A stretch of 22,191 nt of DNA from CAZHZT01 sp964537285. GTDB taxonomy: Bacteria; Bacteroidota; Bacteroidia; Chitinophagales; Saprospiraceae. A program made the translations under genes and the position numbers. Below are positions 1 to 8,500 of the stretch, piece by piece. The notes under the pieces are model-generated. The model was given only the letters and a program-made list of their open reading frames with translations, made no database searches and had not been told where the DNA came from. The stretch lies in NCBI GenBank assembly GCA_964537285.1, contig CAZHZT010000096.1, forward strand, positions 1-22,191, in the 5' to 3' direction. Numbering within the stretch: the first letter of the stretch is position 1; each line of letters begins with the position of its first letter.

Positions 1-2
1 AC

Positions 3-737
3 CTATTTGCTTCTCAACGATTTGCCAACTACTGGTGGGAAACGGGTACGCCTACATTTTTAATAAAAAAGCTAAGAAATGAATTTCATTTCAATTTAAA
101 CCAATTGGTAGCAGGCCAGATCATGTTTGAAAGCTTTACCATAGATGACCTTAACTGGTTGGCACTGCTTTTTCAAACCGGTTACCTTACCATTCATGCC
201 TACGATCCCGCAAGTGGACTATACACGCTGGATTATCCCAATCGGGAAGTAAAAGATACGATGCAGCAGCACTTACTAGCAGCCTTTCGGGAAACGACCA
301 AAACGGATAGCTTGCCCTTGTTGATCCAAATTAAGGACGCACTGGAAAAAGGCGAAATAGAGCGTTTAATTGAACTGATCAACACCCTCTTTTCAACTAT
401 TCCTTATCAGATTTTCCAACAAAAACAGGAGGCTTTCTTTCATGCCGTACTGCATTTGAGTTTTTCCGGTATCGGGTTACTGGTAGAATCGGAAGTGAGC
501 ACGGCCAAAGGCCGGGTGGATACGGTGGTTCATACCGGCGAACGCATCTACGTAATGGAATTCAAGCTGGATGACTCCGCCGATGCGGCGCTTAAGCAGA
601 TTAAGGAGAAGGGCTATGGAAGCCCTTTTCTCAATCAGGGAAAGGAAGTGATTGCTGTAGGCATTAATTTCAGCGCTGAGCAGAAAGCAGTGGCCGAATG
701 GCAGGCGGTTGCTTATGGGGCTTTGTTGGATGCCTGA
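3..737 (+). CDS. AAA-like ATPase / PD-(D/E)XK nuclease family protein, 5'-partial (C-terminal about 245 residues)
   Basis: The reading frame is open from base 3, so the gene begins upstream of the window; a TTG at 105 is not the true start. The translation aligns along its length with the C-terminal half of the complete paralogue at 15309-16853: both share W(W/F)ETGTPTFLI near the left end, a (Y/F)QTGYLTI segment, LDYPN.EV, and a C-terminal nuclease core. That core reads GRVDTVV, then YVMEFKLDD, which supplies the Asp and the Glu-x-Lys of the PD-(D/E)XK fold, then an IKEK helix. This corresponds to the PDDEXK_9 domain that follows an AAA-ATPase-like domain in a family greatly expanded in Bacteroidota. 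The biological role is not established; nuclease activity is inferred from the motif only. The last 25 bases overlap the convergent sensor gene, an unusually tight 3' junction with no room for a terminator. Confidence 0.88.
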   Translation, partial: LFASQRFANYWWETGTPTFLIKKLRNEFHFNLNQLVAGQIMFESFTIDDLNWLALLFQTGYLTIHAYDPASGLYTLDYPNREVKDTMQQHLLAAFRETTKTDSLPLLIQIKDALEKGEIERLIELINTLFSTIPYQIFQQKQEAFFHAVLHLSFSGIGLLVESEVSTAKGRVDTVVHTGERIYVMEFKLDDSADAALKQIKEKGYGSPFLNQGKEVIAVGINFSAEQKAVAEWQAVAYGALLDA

Positions 738-2500
738 GGCGGGAGTGATTTTTTAAGATATTCAGAAGGTGACTTGCCATACTTTTGTTTAAAAGCTTGG
801 GAAAAATGGCTTGGGCGTTTAAGGCCAACAGCATAGCAGACTTCAGCAATAGTTCTATAATGATTATTTATTAAGTGTGTTCTTGCTCTTTCGAGCCTGA
901 GCGACATAAGGTACTCGGAAGGCGTCATTCCTGTTGAAGCCTTTAAGTGGTTGCGGAGCGTATTTTCAGACACTAACAAAGCATCGGCTATATCTGCTAT
1001 CTTCAGGTTTTTTTTGTGAAGTTTTTTCTGGAATGCTGATTCCAATTCTATCATCCAGCGTTGTTCAGCACTTTCAATATTAACATCCTCCTCTGTCTTG
1101 CTGTTGGCGTCAATATCGTTCGCCATTTGGTTTTCGATAATGTAGTCTTTTCTTTTTTGCTGATTTTCGAGCAAGCTATTGACCTGTGCAAGCACCTCTT
1201 CCTTTTTAAAAGGCTTGATTAGGTAGCTGTCGACCCCTAATCTGAAAGCTTCAATACGATGGAAATCTTCTGCTAATGCGGTTAAGAAAAGGACGGGAAG
1301 GTGACGGCACTTTTGGTCTGCCCGAATGTTCTTTAACAGGGAGTATCCGTCCATTATGGGCATTTTGATGTCCGAGATCACCAGCTCAATAGTTTCATGT
1401 TTTTCCTTTAGAAGATCAAGAGCCTGCCGTCCGTTATGTGCTTTATGAATATGGTATTTATCGGCCAAAATATGCTCTAATAGCAGTAATATGCCTTGGT
1501 TGTCTTCTACCAAAAGGATATGATTTGCTTCTTGATCAGCTATGCTTTCTTTGCTGTATAAATGAGTGTTTTCTGAGAGGTCAGGAGGGGTAGCGGCTGC
1601 TGTTTTGACGCTTTGGAAGGTATCTGTTTGGGGTATCCTGGGAAATTCAAAATAGAATTGGCTTCCATGCCCTGGCTTACTTTCAACCCATAGGTTGCCC
1701 TCCATTGTTTGGGCATATTCTTTACTAAGGGACAGGCCGATTCCAAACCCAGGCGTTTCATTTTCCGTTTCGGTTGATTTGCCTTGATAATACCTCCTAA
1801 AAATATGCTCAAGCTCATTTTCCGGGATGCCTGGGCCGCTATCTTTGACCATGATCACTACTGTTTTTTCATTTTGTTTGTAGCAAAGTTTAATCATTCC
1901 ATGCTCAGGCGTGAATTTAATGGCATTACTGATTAAATTTTGTAGGATGTGCTCCGCCTTATTTCGGTCAAATAACAGGATTTCAGAGGATTGTAGATCT
2001 TTAGGGCAAAACTGATAATTGATATTTTTTTTCTGAGCCACTGAGGTGAAATTATGGTAAACGGCCAAAAGGAAAGCCCGCAGGTCAGTCGCCTCATTAT
2101 TAGCGGAGAGCGTCCCAAGGTCGGCTTTTGTTAAGGATAGTATTTCGTTGGTTAAGCTCAGGAGTTTTTCTGCGTTTTGGTTGATGAACTTAAGTTTAGG
2201 TTGATATTCTTCGTATTGCTTTAAATTCGGATCATTGATGAGATCACTGACATTTCCTATCACCAAAGTCAGCGGCGTGCGTAGTTCGTGGTTGATGTTT
2301 GTGAAAAACCGGGTTTTAGCTCGATCAAGCTCTTTCAGCTCTTCGGCTTGGCGGGCCAATTTCTTGGTTTTTTCACTAAGGCTTTTTGTTCGCATTTTAA
2401 CTTCAAGCTCCAGTTGTTCATTTCTTATTCGAAGATATCTATAATAAATACGAACGATTAATGCGATAGAAGAAAAAACCAACAGGAGTAGGATCAGCAA
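713..2500 (-). CDS. HTCS C-terminal half: TM helix, histidine kinase, receiver, AraC-type DNA-binding domain
   Basis: This is the cytoplasmic half of the interrupted hybrid sensor (595 residues from a TTG at 2500; the frame is open back to 2506). Residues 2-18 form a hydrophobic helix, followed by a coiled-coil linker (about 25-65). The H-box NINHELRTPLT puts the phospho-accepting His at 71. The ATPase shows an N-box (LISNAIKF, 189-196), a G1 box (DSGPGIP, 220-226) and a G2 box (GFGIGLSLS, 251-259). The receiver (about 326-445) has the acidic pair E332/D333, phospho-acceptor D377, T407 and K429, so it looks fully active. Residues about 485-585 are two AraC-type helix-turn-helix motifs ending GKSPSEYL. 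The protein would phosphorylate itself and act directly as a DNA-binding regulator. TTG as start has no obvious ribosome site; independent translation is doubtful. It ends in TAA and overlaps the upstream convergent gene by 25 bases. Confidence 0.85.
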   Translation of the reverse strand: MLILLLLVFSSIALIVRIYYRYLRIRNEQLELEVKMRTKSLSEKTKKLARQAEELKELDRAKTRFFTNINHELRTPLTLVIGNVSDLINDPNLKQYEEYQPKLKFINQNAEKLLSLTNEILSLTKADLGTLSANNEATDLRAFLLAVYHNFTSVAQKKNINYQFCPKDLQSSEILLFDRNKAEHILQNLISNAIKFTPEHGMIKLCYKQNEKTVVIMVKDSGPGIPENELEHIFRRYYQGKSTETENETPGFGIGLSLSKEYAQTMEGNLWVESKPGHGSQFYFEFPRIPQTDTFQSVKTAAATPPDLSENTHLYSKESIADQEANHILLVEDNQGILLLLEHILADKYHIHKAHNGRQALDLLKEKHETIELVISDIKMPIMDGYSLLKNIRADQKCRHLPVLFLTALAEDFHRIEAFRLGVDSYLIKPFKKEEVLAQVNSLLENQQKRKDYIIENQMANDIDANSKTEEDVNIESAEQRWMIELESAFQKKLHKKNLKIADIADALLVSENTLRNHLKASTGMTPSEYLMSLRLERARTHLINNHYRTIAEVCYAVGLKRPSHFSQAFKQKYGKSPSEYLKKSLPPQASNKAP

Positions 2501-2506
2501 AAACCA

Positions 2507-4861
2507 CTACTTAAGATAGAAAGGCCGCGGAACATTAAGCGTGATTTGACTGACAGGGGAACAAACCTCGGGTTTTCCCAGTAGCTGTACTTTTAATTCC
2601 AGCGCATGAGTTCCATAGGGAAGCCGGTAGATGGGTAAACTACTTGAGGGTAAGAGCTGCCAGGATTCAGACAAAGATGGTACACGCCAATAATACTCCA
2701 ACTGATGTTTTCTATAATAAGGAGAAGACAATTTCAGTTCCAGTTTGTAAGCGGCAGGCGGAATGGTAATAACAGGTGCCGCTAATTGAGCTCTGGTTAA
2801 AGGTTCCTTTTTTCCGCTTTTCTTCCATTCAATATAGCCTTCTAAAAGGCTTACTTCTTGAAGAGAAGGATTGTAGCTGAAAGCGTTTTTGACACTGTCA
2901 GGATGAAATGATACCAAACCATCAATAGACCCAAAGTACAAATTCCCATCGGCATCCTGATAGTGCGAAAGAAAATTAAATTCACTGGAAGGAAGCCCGT
3001 CTTTTTTGAAATAGGACGTTACTTTTTCCGTTTTGGGAAAGAAGGAGATAAGCCCATTATCGCTGGAGATCCAAAGTATTCCTTGCTTGTCTGCATAAAC
3101 GGAATGCAGAATATTAAAAGGAAGGCCATCCTGTATAGAATATTGTTTAATGTTATCGGAAAAGGGTTCCCACTTGATCAGGCCTACATTCGTGGCCAGC
3201 CAGAAGATACCCTCCTGATCTTCATATACATGAAAAATTTTCACCTGGTGCTTATCGGAGCCCGACAAGGGAAAGATGGCCTTGCTGGGATGATGCCACA
3301 TGCCATATTCCGTACCCGCCCATAAGGTTTCACCTTGCCGATGAAAACAATACACTATAGTGTCCGGTAAGGCAAATGGCTGAAGGCTTTGTGTAGTTTC
3401 CTTTAAGCTGAAAATGCCAAGTTTAGTTGCTGCCAGATCAGGGCCTTTGGGTATAGAAATAAAGTCATAAGCTTCACAAACTTTATATTGATGCTCAAAA
3501 GGAAGGTAATAGTCTTTTGTAGTTTGATCTTTAAGATCGTATGCGGAGACTCCATGTTCGCGGAATCCTATCCATATCTTATCATCAAATGTGGCCATCC
3601 CCATACCATATTGCACGCCTTTGAATTCAATGGGCAAGGTGTTTCTACCATTTAAAAAGAAATTGCCACTGTAGGTGGTTATAAAAATGGAATCCTTGCT
3701 AAGCGCTGCCACTCCGCGGCAGCTGATGCCCTTATCCATCAAATAGTGATTAAATGCATTTTTATGAAGGCTTATGTGAAGAAGCCCTCCTGCTGCGGGA
3801 AGCCAGAAATCTCCATTTTTGTCCACGATTATGCAAGAGGCAAGAGAAGGCGAGATTCCCGTGCTTTGGAGGAGTAATTCACATAAGTCATCTATGATTT
3901 TTTCTTCTTTGTAAAAGACCTGGAGTGATGCATAGTTTGCAGTATGCGACAGGGCGTACCCATCCTTATTCGGAACAGCATTAAAGGGAATCCTTCTTAA
4001 AAAATTACCCCAACCTTCCATTTGGGCTTCATGGTATGGGATTAGATCGCCAGACTCAGGCTGTACCTTAAATAGGCTTGCAGGAGAACCAGATTCTTCT
4101 TCGGGCTCAGTAGCTTGATACCATGATTGTTTTTTATCGTCTAACGAATAGTATCGCTGATACGGCTTATATCCGTACTGAGCTATGATATGCCCGGTAG
4201 AATCCAGGTACATTAAATTTTTCCCCGTAAAATACGTGACATAAACTCCTTCAATAGACCAAAAACCAGGCCCCTCAGAGGGAAGAAGCATTCGCTTGTT
4301 ATTCCGGTCCTTATTTTGGTTGGAAAGCACTTTCCTAAAAACGCCATCGTATTTCCACAGGTCATTTTCAGCCGTTTGCAGGTATATGTCCTGATTTACT
4401 CTATACAAATAAGTGATCTGCCCATCGGGGGGCAAATCGGCATCAGAGAGGTCAAAAAGCTCGTGGAATGAATAATATTTCTCCTGGACAGGGTCGAAAA
4501 TATGTATTCGCCCCTCAAACTGGTGGCACGCGTCGCTTACCAACCATATTCGGCCACTGCGATCTTCAGCCATATATTGCGGGGTGGATGGTAGCAAAGA
4601 AAACGGATAGATACGCGAGTTTTTGCCATCAAATCTGCATAGCCCATGCTTGGAAACAAACCAGACCTCCTTATTGTCGGCCATTATAAAATCAATGATA
4701 TTCCAGGCGGGCAATCCATCTTCGATGGTCCAATAATTAACCTCCAACACATGCTCGCTGTCTACACGCAAGCTGTAACTACTTTGTCCGAAAGTAGCGA
4801 AAAAAGAACTGAATATTATACAAAGGCAAAAAAAGATATTTAAAAAGTGCCTATACATCAT
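2507..4861 (-). CDS. HTCS N-terminal half: periplasmic propeller sensor (Reg_prop repeats and Y_Y_Y domain)
   Basis: This is the 784-residue periplasmic half of the hybrid sensor. Residues 1-25 are a Sec signal peptide (basic start, hydrophobic FFCLCIIFSSFF, likely cleavage near FATFG/Q). From about residue 44 come Reg_prop strands such as WTIEDGLP, VWFVSKHGLCRFDG, DRSGRIWL, DQEGIFWLATNVGL, DKQGILWISSDNGL and DADGNLYFGSIDGL, typical of the two seven-bladed propellers that bind an extracellular ligand (in characterised members, oligosaccharides). About residues 700-780 form the Y_Y_Y beta-sandwich that hands the signal to the membrane helix. Here translation ends with TAG directly after PRPFYLK. 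No susC/susD or glycoside hydrolase genes lie in this window, so the ligand cannot be guessed. The start is ATGATG at 4861; a promoter-like element lies 20 bp upstream. It is divergent from the giant gene at 5532. Confidence 0.87.
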   Translation of the reverse strand: MMYRHFLNIFFCLCIIFSSFFATFGQSSYSLRVDSEHVLEVNYWTIEDGLPAWNIIDFIMADNKEVWFVSKHGLCRFDGKNSRIYPFSLLPSTPQYMAEDRSGRIWLVSDACHQFEGRIHIFDPVQEKYYSFHELFDLSDADLPPDGQITYLYRVNQDIYLQTAENDLWKYDGVFRKVLSNQNKDRNNKRMLLPSEGPGFWSIEGVYVTYFTGKNLMYLDSTGHIIAQYGYKPYQRYYSLDDKKQSWYQATEPEEESGSPASLFKVQPESGDLIPYHEAQMEGWGNFLRRIPFNAVPNKDGYALSHTANYASLQVFYKEEKIIDDLCELLLQSTGISPSLASCIIVDKNGDFWLPAAGGLLHISLHKNAFNHYLMDKGISCRGVAALSKDSIFITTYSGNFFLNGRNTLPIEFKGVQYGMGMATFDDKIWIGFREHGVSAYDLKDQTTKDYYLPFEHQYKVCEAYDFISIPKGPDLAATKLGIFSLKETTQSLQPFALPDTIVYCFHRQGETLWAGTEYGMWHHPSKAIFPLSGSDKHQVKIFHVYEDQEGIFWLATNVGLIKWEPFSDNIKQYSIQDGLPFNILHSVYADKQGILWISSDNGLISFFPKTEKVTSYFKKDGLPSSEFNFLSHYQDADGNLYFGSIDGLVSFHPDSVKNAFSYNPSLQEVSLLEGYIEWKKSGKKEPLTRAQLAAPVITIPPAAYKLELKLSSPYYRKHQLEYYWRVPSLSESWQLLPSSSLPIYRLPYGTHALELKVQLLGKPEVCSPVSQITLNVPRPFYLK

Positions 4862-4880
4862 GTTAATTTATTTGCAATTC

Positions 4881-4888
4881 CAAAGTTA
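4881..4888 (-). promoter_or_regulatory. Putative Bacteroidota -7 element for the sensor gene
   Basis: The complement reads TAACTTTG, an exact match to the Bacteroidota -7 consensus TAnnTTTG, placed 20 bp before the ATG at 4861. No convincing -33 TTG is present at 17-23 bp spacing, so the assignment rests on one element and on position. Confidence 0.4.
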
Positions 4889-4934
4889 AATATAGCAATA
4901 AACTACCTGATATGTTCTCTGATAAAGTCTTTTG

Positions 4935-4955
4935 AAGCCAAAAAGATATTGGCTT
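4935..4955. repeat. Short inverted repeat in the divergent intergenic region
   Basis: AAGCCAA (4935-4941) and TTGGCTT (4949-4955) form a perfect 7-bp inverted repeat with a 7-base spacer. It lies upstream of the -7 element of the sensor gene, where an operator would be expected. There is no T-run, so a terminator is unlikely. Confidence 0.45.
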
Positions 4956-4965
4956 GTAGTCTGAC

Positions 4966-5043
4966 GACATGTTTTTGTGAGATAAGAACATCGTGTTTTT
5001 TTTCGACATACTTTTGTAGAATAAAGACATTGGGTGTCTTTTA
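4966..5043. repeat. Two tandem copies of a degenerate ~39-bp direct repeat
   Basis: Copy 1 starts at 4966 (GACATGTTTTTGTGAGATAA...) and copy 2 at 5005 (GACATACTTTTGTAGAATAA...). Both continue with a GACAT/AACAT-like motif and a TGT-T-run. Each copy carries a T-rich box; in copy 2 it reads TACTTTTG (5009-5016), an exact TAnnTTTG match on the + strand that could serve as a distal promoter for the giant gene. In copy 1 the corresponding box is TGTTTTTG, one base off. Tandem copies between two divergent genes suggest binding sites for a dimeric regulator, possibly the adjacent AraC-type protein; that is inference. Confidence 0.45.
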
Positions 5044-5230
5044 ATTTGTGTCTAAATAAAATTTCATTTTCAGGAAAACTGAAATATCTAAGTATTTCGC
5101 AGATTAACTTAGGTTAGATAATTATGAAATGATCTGCAAATTTTATTCACAGAATACTAACGTTACGCACAATGAAAGATACGACAAGTTTACTCAATGC
5201 AGGCTCTCTATTTATTCTCCTTCCTTTTTT

Positions 5231-5271
5231 AGGAGTCAATAATCAATTGCTCCGGGTCTTGAACGACTCCT
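5231..5271. repeat. Inverted repeat in the leader region of the giant gene
   Basis: AGGAGTC (5231-5237) pairs with GACTCCT (5265-5271), enclosing 27 bases. It is the first of four successive potential stem-loops between 5230 and 5455. Taken alone it is weak because of the long loop. Confidence 0.3.
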
Positions 5272-5300
5272 CCGGACTCATTCGCCGCCCAACAATATTT

Positions 5301-5358
5301 GTTTTCTCTGTTATTTTAAATGAAAATGAAATTTTTCATTTAAAAAAATAGAGAAAAC
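5301..5358. repeat. Long near-perfect hairpin (26-bp arms, 6-base loop) upstream of the giant gene
   Basis: The left arm is 5301-5326 and the right arm 5333-5358, with loop TGAAAT (5327-5332). The arms are complementary at 24 of 26 positions. The inner 13 bp (TTTTAAATGAAAA and its complement) and the outer 9 bp (GTTTTCTCT and its complement) are perfect. It is AT-rich, so in RNA it would be moderately stable; as DNA it could extrude a cruciform. It could be a regulatory RNA structure, a terminator-like element, or the remnant of a small palindromic mobile element. Confidence 0.65.
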
Positions 5359-5366
5359 CATATTTA

Positions 5367-5407
5367 GAGCTGTCGAAAAACGACTGAAAGGAGTTTTAAG
5401 ACAGCTC
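5367..5407 (+). repeat. Two-part stem-loop in the leader of the giant gene
   Basis: GAGCTGTC (5367-5374) pairs with GACAGCTC (5400-5407). Inside it, AAAAC pairs with GTTTT across a symmetrical two-base internal loop, leaving an apical loop of about 11 bases. Good GC content in the lower stem and the nested arrangement favour a real RNA structure. It is not followed by a U-run, so it is not a standard terminator. A further small hairpin, GGTGT-AAGG-ACACC, lies at 5441-5454. Confidence 0.45.
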
Positions 5408-5475
5408 CTTCTATAACACTGCTCTATCCTGAACCAAGGCGGTGTAAGGACACCAAACAGCTATTGAATAATAAC

Positions 5476-5505
5476 AAATAAACGAACTCATTTTTAAATA
5501 AACGA
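5476..5505 (+). repeat. 10-bp direct repeat with 20-bp period before the giant gene start
   Basis: AAATAAACGA occurs at 5476-5485 and again at 5496-5505, so the copies sit on the same face of the helix (two turns apart), 27 bp before the ATG at 5532. Possibly a regulator site or an A-rich translation enhancer; in AT-rich DNA the repeat could be chance. Confidence 0.3.
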
Positions 5506-5531
5506 TCTTAGGCATTCACAATAACAATCCT

Positions 5532-8500
5532 ATGAAAAACTTTGACAAAATCAACATCCAGGACCACCATTCCAAACCTGCAAGCCCGCGAAGCAAGGTA
5601 AGGCTTCGGCTATCTATTTTCGCGAGCCGGGCATGCTTCCGAAAGCTGCTCCTGGGGAGCCTCTTCCTGCTGCTCAATATCCTGTGCATTCAAGCACAGG
5701 AAGTCCCCGCCTTTGTGGAGTGGAGCACTTACTTAGGTGGGTCAGGTTCTGAGGGAATTATTGGGACCGAGGCCGGGTCAAGTCAACAGCTGAGAACTGA
5801 AAATGGACAGTCGTATGTGCTTGTAATGACAACTAGTAGTAATTTCCCGGTGACACCCGGTGGGGCGCAATCGACTCTTGGAGGTAGTAGTGACGCTACC
5901 TTAACCAAATTCGATGCCTCCGGTAATATCGTGTATTCCACTTATCTTGGAGGGAGCGGTTCAGATGAACCTATTGGAATGGAAGTAGAAAACGGGGAGG
6001 TGTACGTTTTGACCGAAACCACCTCAGCCAATTTCCCGGTAACGCCCGGTGCGGCGCAATCGACTATTGGAGGTAGTAGTGACGCTACCTTAACCAAATT
6101 TGATGCCTCGGGTAATATCGTGTATTCCACTTATCTCGGAGGGAGCGGCTCAGAGGAACCAAGAGATATTGCTGTTGAAAACGGTGAGGTGTACGTTTTA
6201 ACCGAAAACACCTTCTCACTTGATTTTCCGGTAACGCCCGGTGCGGCGCAATCCACCTATGGAGGAGGTTTCCGTGACGCGACTGTCACCAAATTTGACG
6301 CCTCGGGCAATATCGTGTATTCCACTTTTCTCGGAGGGAGCGATACTGAGAGACCTCGAGGAATAGAAGTTGAAAACGGTGAGGTGTACGTTGTGAACGA
6401 AACCTCCTCAACCAATTACCCGGTAACGCCCGGTGCGGCGCAATCTACTATTGGAGGTGAGAGTGACTTAGCCTTTACCAAATTTGACGCTTCGGGCAAT
6501 ATCGTCTATTCCACTTTTCTCGGAGGGAGCAGCACCGAATCCGAATCCCCATCAGGCAGTGGCCATATAGGTTTTGTCGTTGAAAATGGGGAAGTGTACG
6601 TTGTTGGATCAACCCGATCAACCAATTTCCCGGTAACGCCCGGTGCGGCGCAATCGACTTACGGAGGTGGTAATAGAGACATGAGCTTCACCAAATTTGA
6701 TGCCTCGGGCAATATTGTCTATTCCACTTATCTCGGAGGGAACAGCACAGATGACATGTTTGAACTTGCCGTTGAAAATGGAAGGGTCTATATTACTGGA
6801 TCAACCCGATCAACCGATTTTCTGGTATCATCTGGTGCGGCGCAATCCTCGCTTGGAGGCGGCGGTGTGGATTATACCTTAACAACATTTGATGCCTCGG
6901 GCAATATTGCCTATTCCACTTATCTCGGAGGAGGAGGCGACCTTGAATTTCTTGCTGCAAACCTTGTTGTTGAAAACGGGGAGGTGTACATGAGTTCAGT
7001 AACGAACTCAACTGATTTCCCGGTAACGCCTGGTGCGGTGCAATCAACCAGTGCAGGGCAGAATGACGTAGCCTTCACCAAATTCGATGCCTTGGGCAAT
7101 ATTGTCTATTCCACTTATCTGGGGGGGAGCGATAGTGATTATAGTTATGTTAACCCTACTCTTGAAAATGGGGCGGTCTATATATTGGGATATGTTCGTG
7201 ATGGATTTGATGACGATTTTCCGGTTACAGCCGGTGCGGTGCAGTCGGCCTACGGCGGAGATCTCTCCGATCTTACCTTTACGAAATTCCAGCTCTGCCC
7301 GCCCTCTATGGTTAGTAATAATACCGTAAGCCCGGCCACTCAGGAAGTTTGTCAGACGGGCCTCCCGGATATCCTGGATGGCACGCCGGTTATCCTGGAG
7401 TCAGATAACATTCCCCAATTGTTCAGAAACGGCACCCCCGAAGATCAACCTGCCCAAAGCTTCTCGAGCTACCAATGGCAGGAAGCCACTTCCCCCACCG
7501 GCCCCTGGAGCGATATCCAGGGGGCCACCCTGGAGGACTATCTGCCCAGCATCGGCTCGCAGGATATGTATTACCGGCGCCTGGTATTGCCGCCCGCATG
7601 CTGTCCGCAAACGGCTCCGTTAGACACTTCTAATGTGGTAGAGATCACCGTTAACTCCAACGTGGCGCCCACTGTGGATGGCGGAGAGCCGGTCTATGTT
7701 TGCGGCCCCGGCATTCCGGTACTCATCGGGGGCAGCCCCACGGCTACGCCCGGTACGAATCCGATGCTGACTTACCAATGGGATTTTCCCGGCCTGTTAG
7801 ATAATCCGGCCCTGGCTAATCCAACGGCTACGGTCACGGAAAGTACGATATTCGAGGTGATCGTAACCGATGGCCTGGGCTGCCGTCAGGCCAGCCAATC
7901 TACCGTCATTATTGCTCCGGCCGATGCCGGGCCGGATGTAACTGCCTGCGAAGGAGTGGGGGTGCAGATCGGCACGGCGGGCATTGCAGGCGCTGATCAG
8001 ATCAGCTATAGCTGGTCGCCGGCCACGGGTTTGAGCTGTACGGATTGCCCGCAGCCGATTGCGACCACCAATACCCCAACGACTTATACCGTGACGGTGA
8101 GCATTGATCTTCCCGGAGGCGGAACATGTACAAGTACCGACGATGTGCTGGTGATGCCTGTGTTCGAGCCGGCCGCCAATTTTGCGGGGCCCGACCAAAC
8201 GCTGTGTAGCGACCAGACGGCGACTATCGGCGTAGGGAACGATCCCAACTATACCTACGCCTGGACGCCGGGGCTCGGCCTGGATGTCTTTGACCAGGGT
8301 ACGGCAACTTTTTTAGCAACGGCCCCGGATTTACCTAGTCCAGATCCCATTACCTATACCCTGACGGCCGTGCGGGATGGCTGCGTGTTTGAAGACCAGG
8401 TCACCCTTACCGTCATTGAAGCCCGTGCAGGAGAAGACGGTTGCGGCCCGCGCATCATCGGCTTGCCGGATCGCACCCCCAATATAAATGAAACCTACAC

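Larger units (their letters stand above)
713..4861 (-). pseudogene. Hybrid two-component system (HTCS) gene interrupted by one in-frame TAG
   Basis: Read through, this is a textbook one-piece HTCS of about 1382 codons: signal peptide, Reg_prop propeller repeats, Y_Y_Y domain, transmembrane helix, HisKA, HATPase, receiver, AraC-type helix-turn-helix. A single TAG (complement of 2507-2509) cuts it. The reading frame is unchanged across the stop: ...RPFYLK, stop, WFLLILLLLV.... The stop falls at the end of Y_Y_Y, where family members usually carry aromatic residues just before the membrane helix, so TGG (Trp) to TAG is the simplest explanation. Because the sensor half would be released without an anchor and the kinase half would lose its export signal, the system as written should not signal across the membrane. 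A sequencing error or strain mixture cannot be excluded. The two halves are described separately. Confidence 0.75.

Noticed and set aside
2507..2509. Recoded stop (TAG read as pyrrolysine, or a changed genetic code).
   Set aside because: TAG, TAA and TGA all end other genes in this window, and no pyl genes are seen. A nonsense change or error is simpler.
713..4861. A polysaccharide utilisation locus, suggested by the HTCS regulator.
   Set aside because: No susC, susD, glycoside hydrolase or polysaccharide lyase gene is present within the window.
5172..5351. A 59-codon open frame (ATG at 5172, TAG at 5349) with a hydrophobic segment, within the intergenic region.
   Set aside because: It has no ribosome site or recognisable family, and its 3' third is the long inverted repeat. 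It looks like chance, so it is not listed as a gene.
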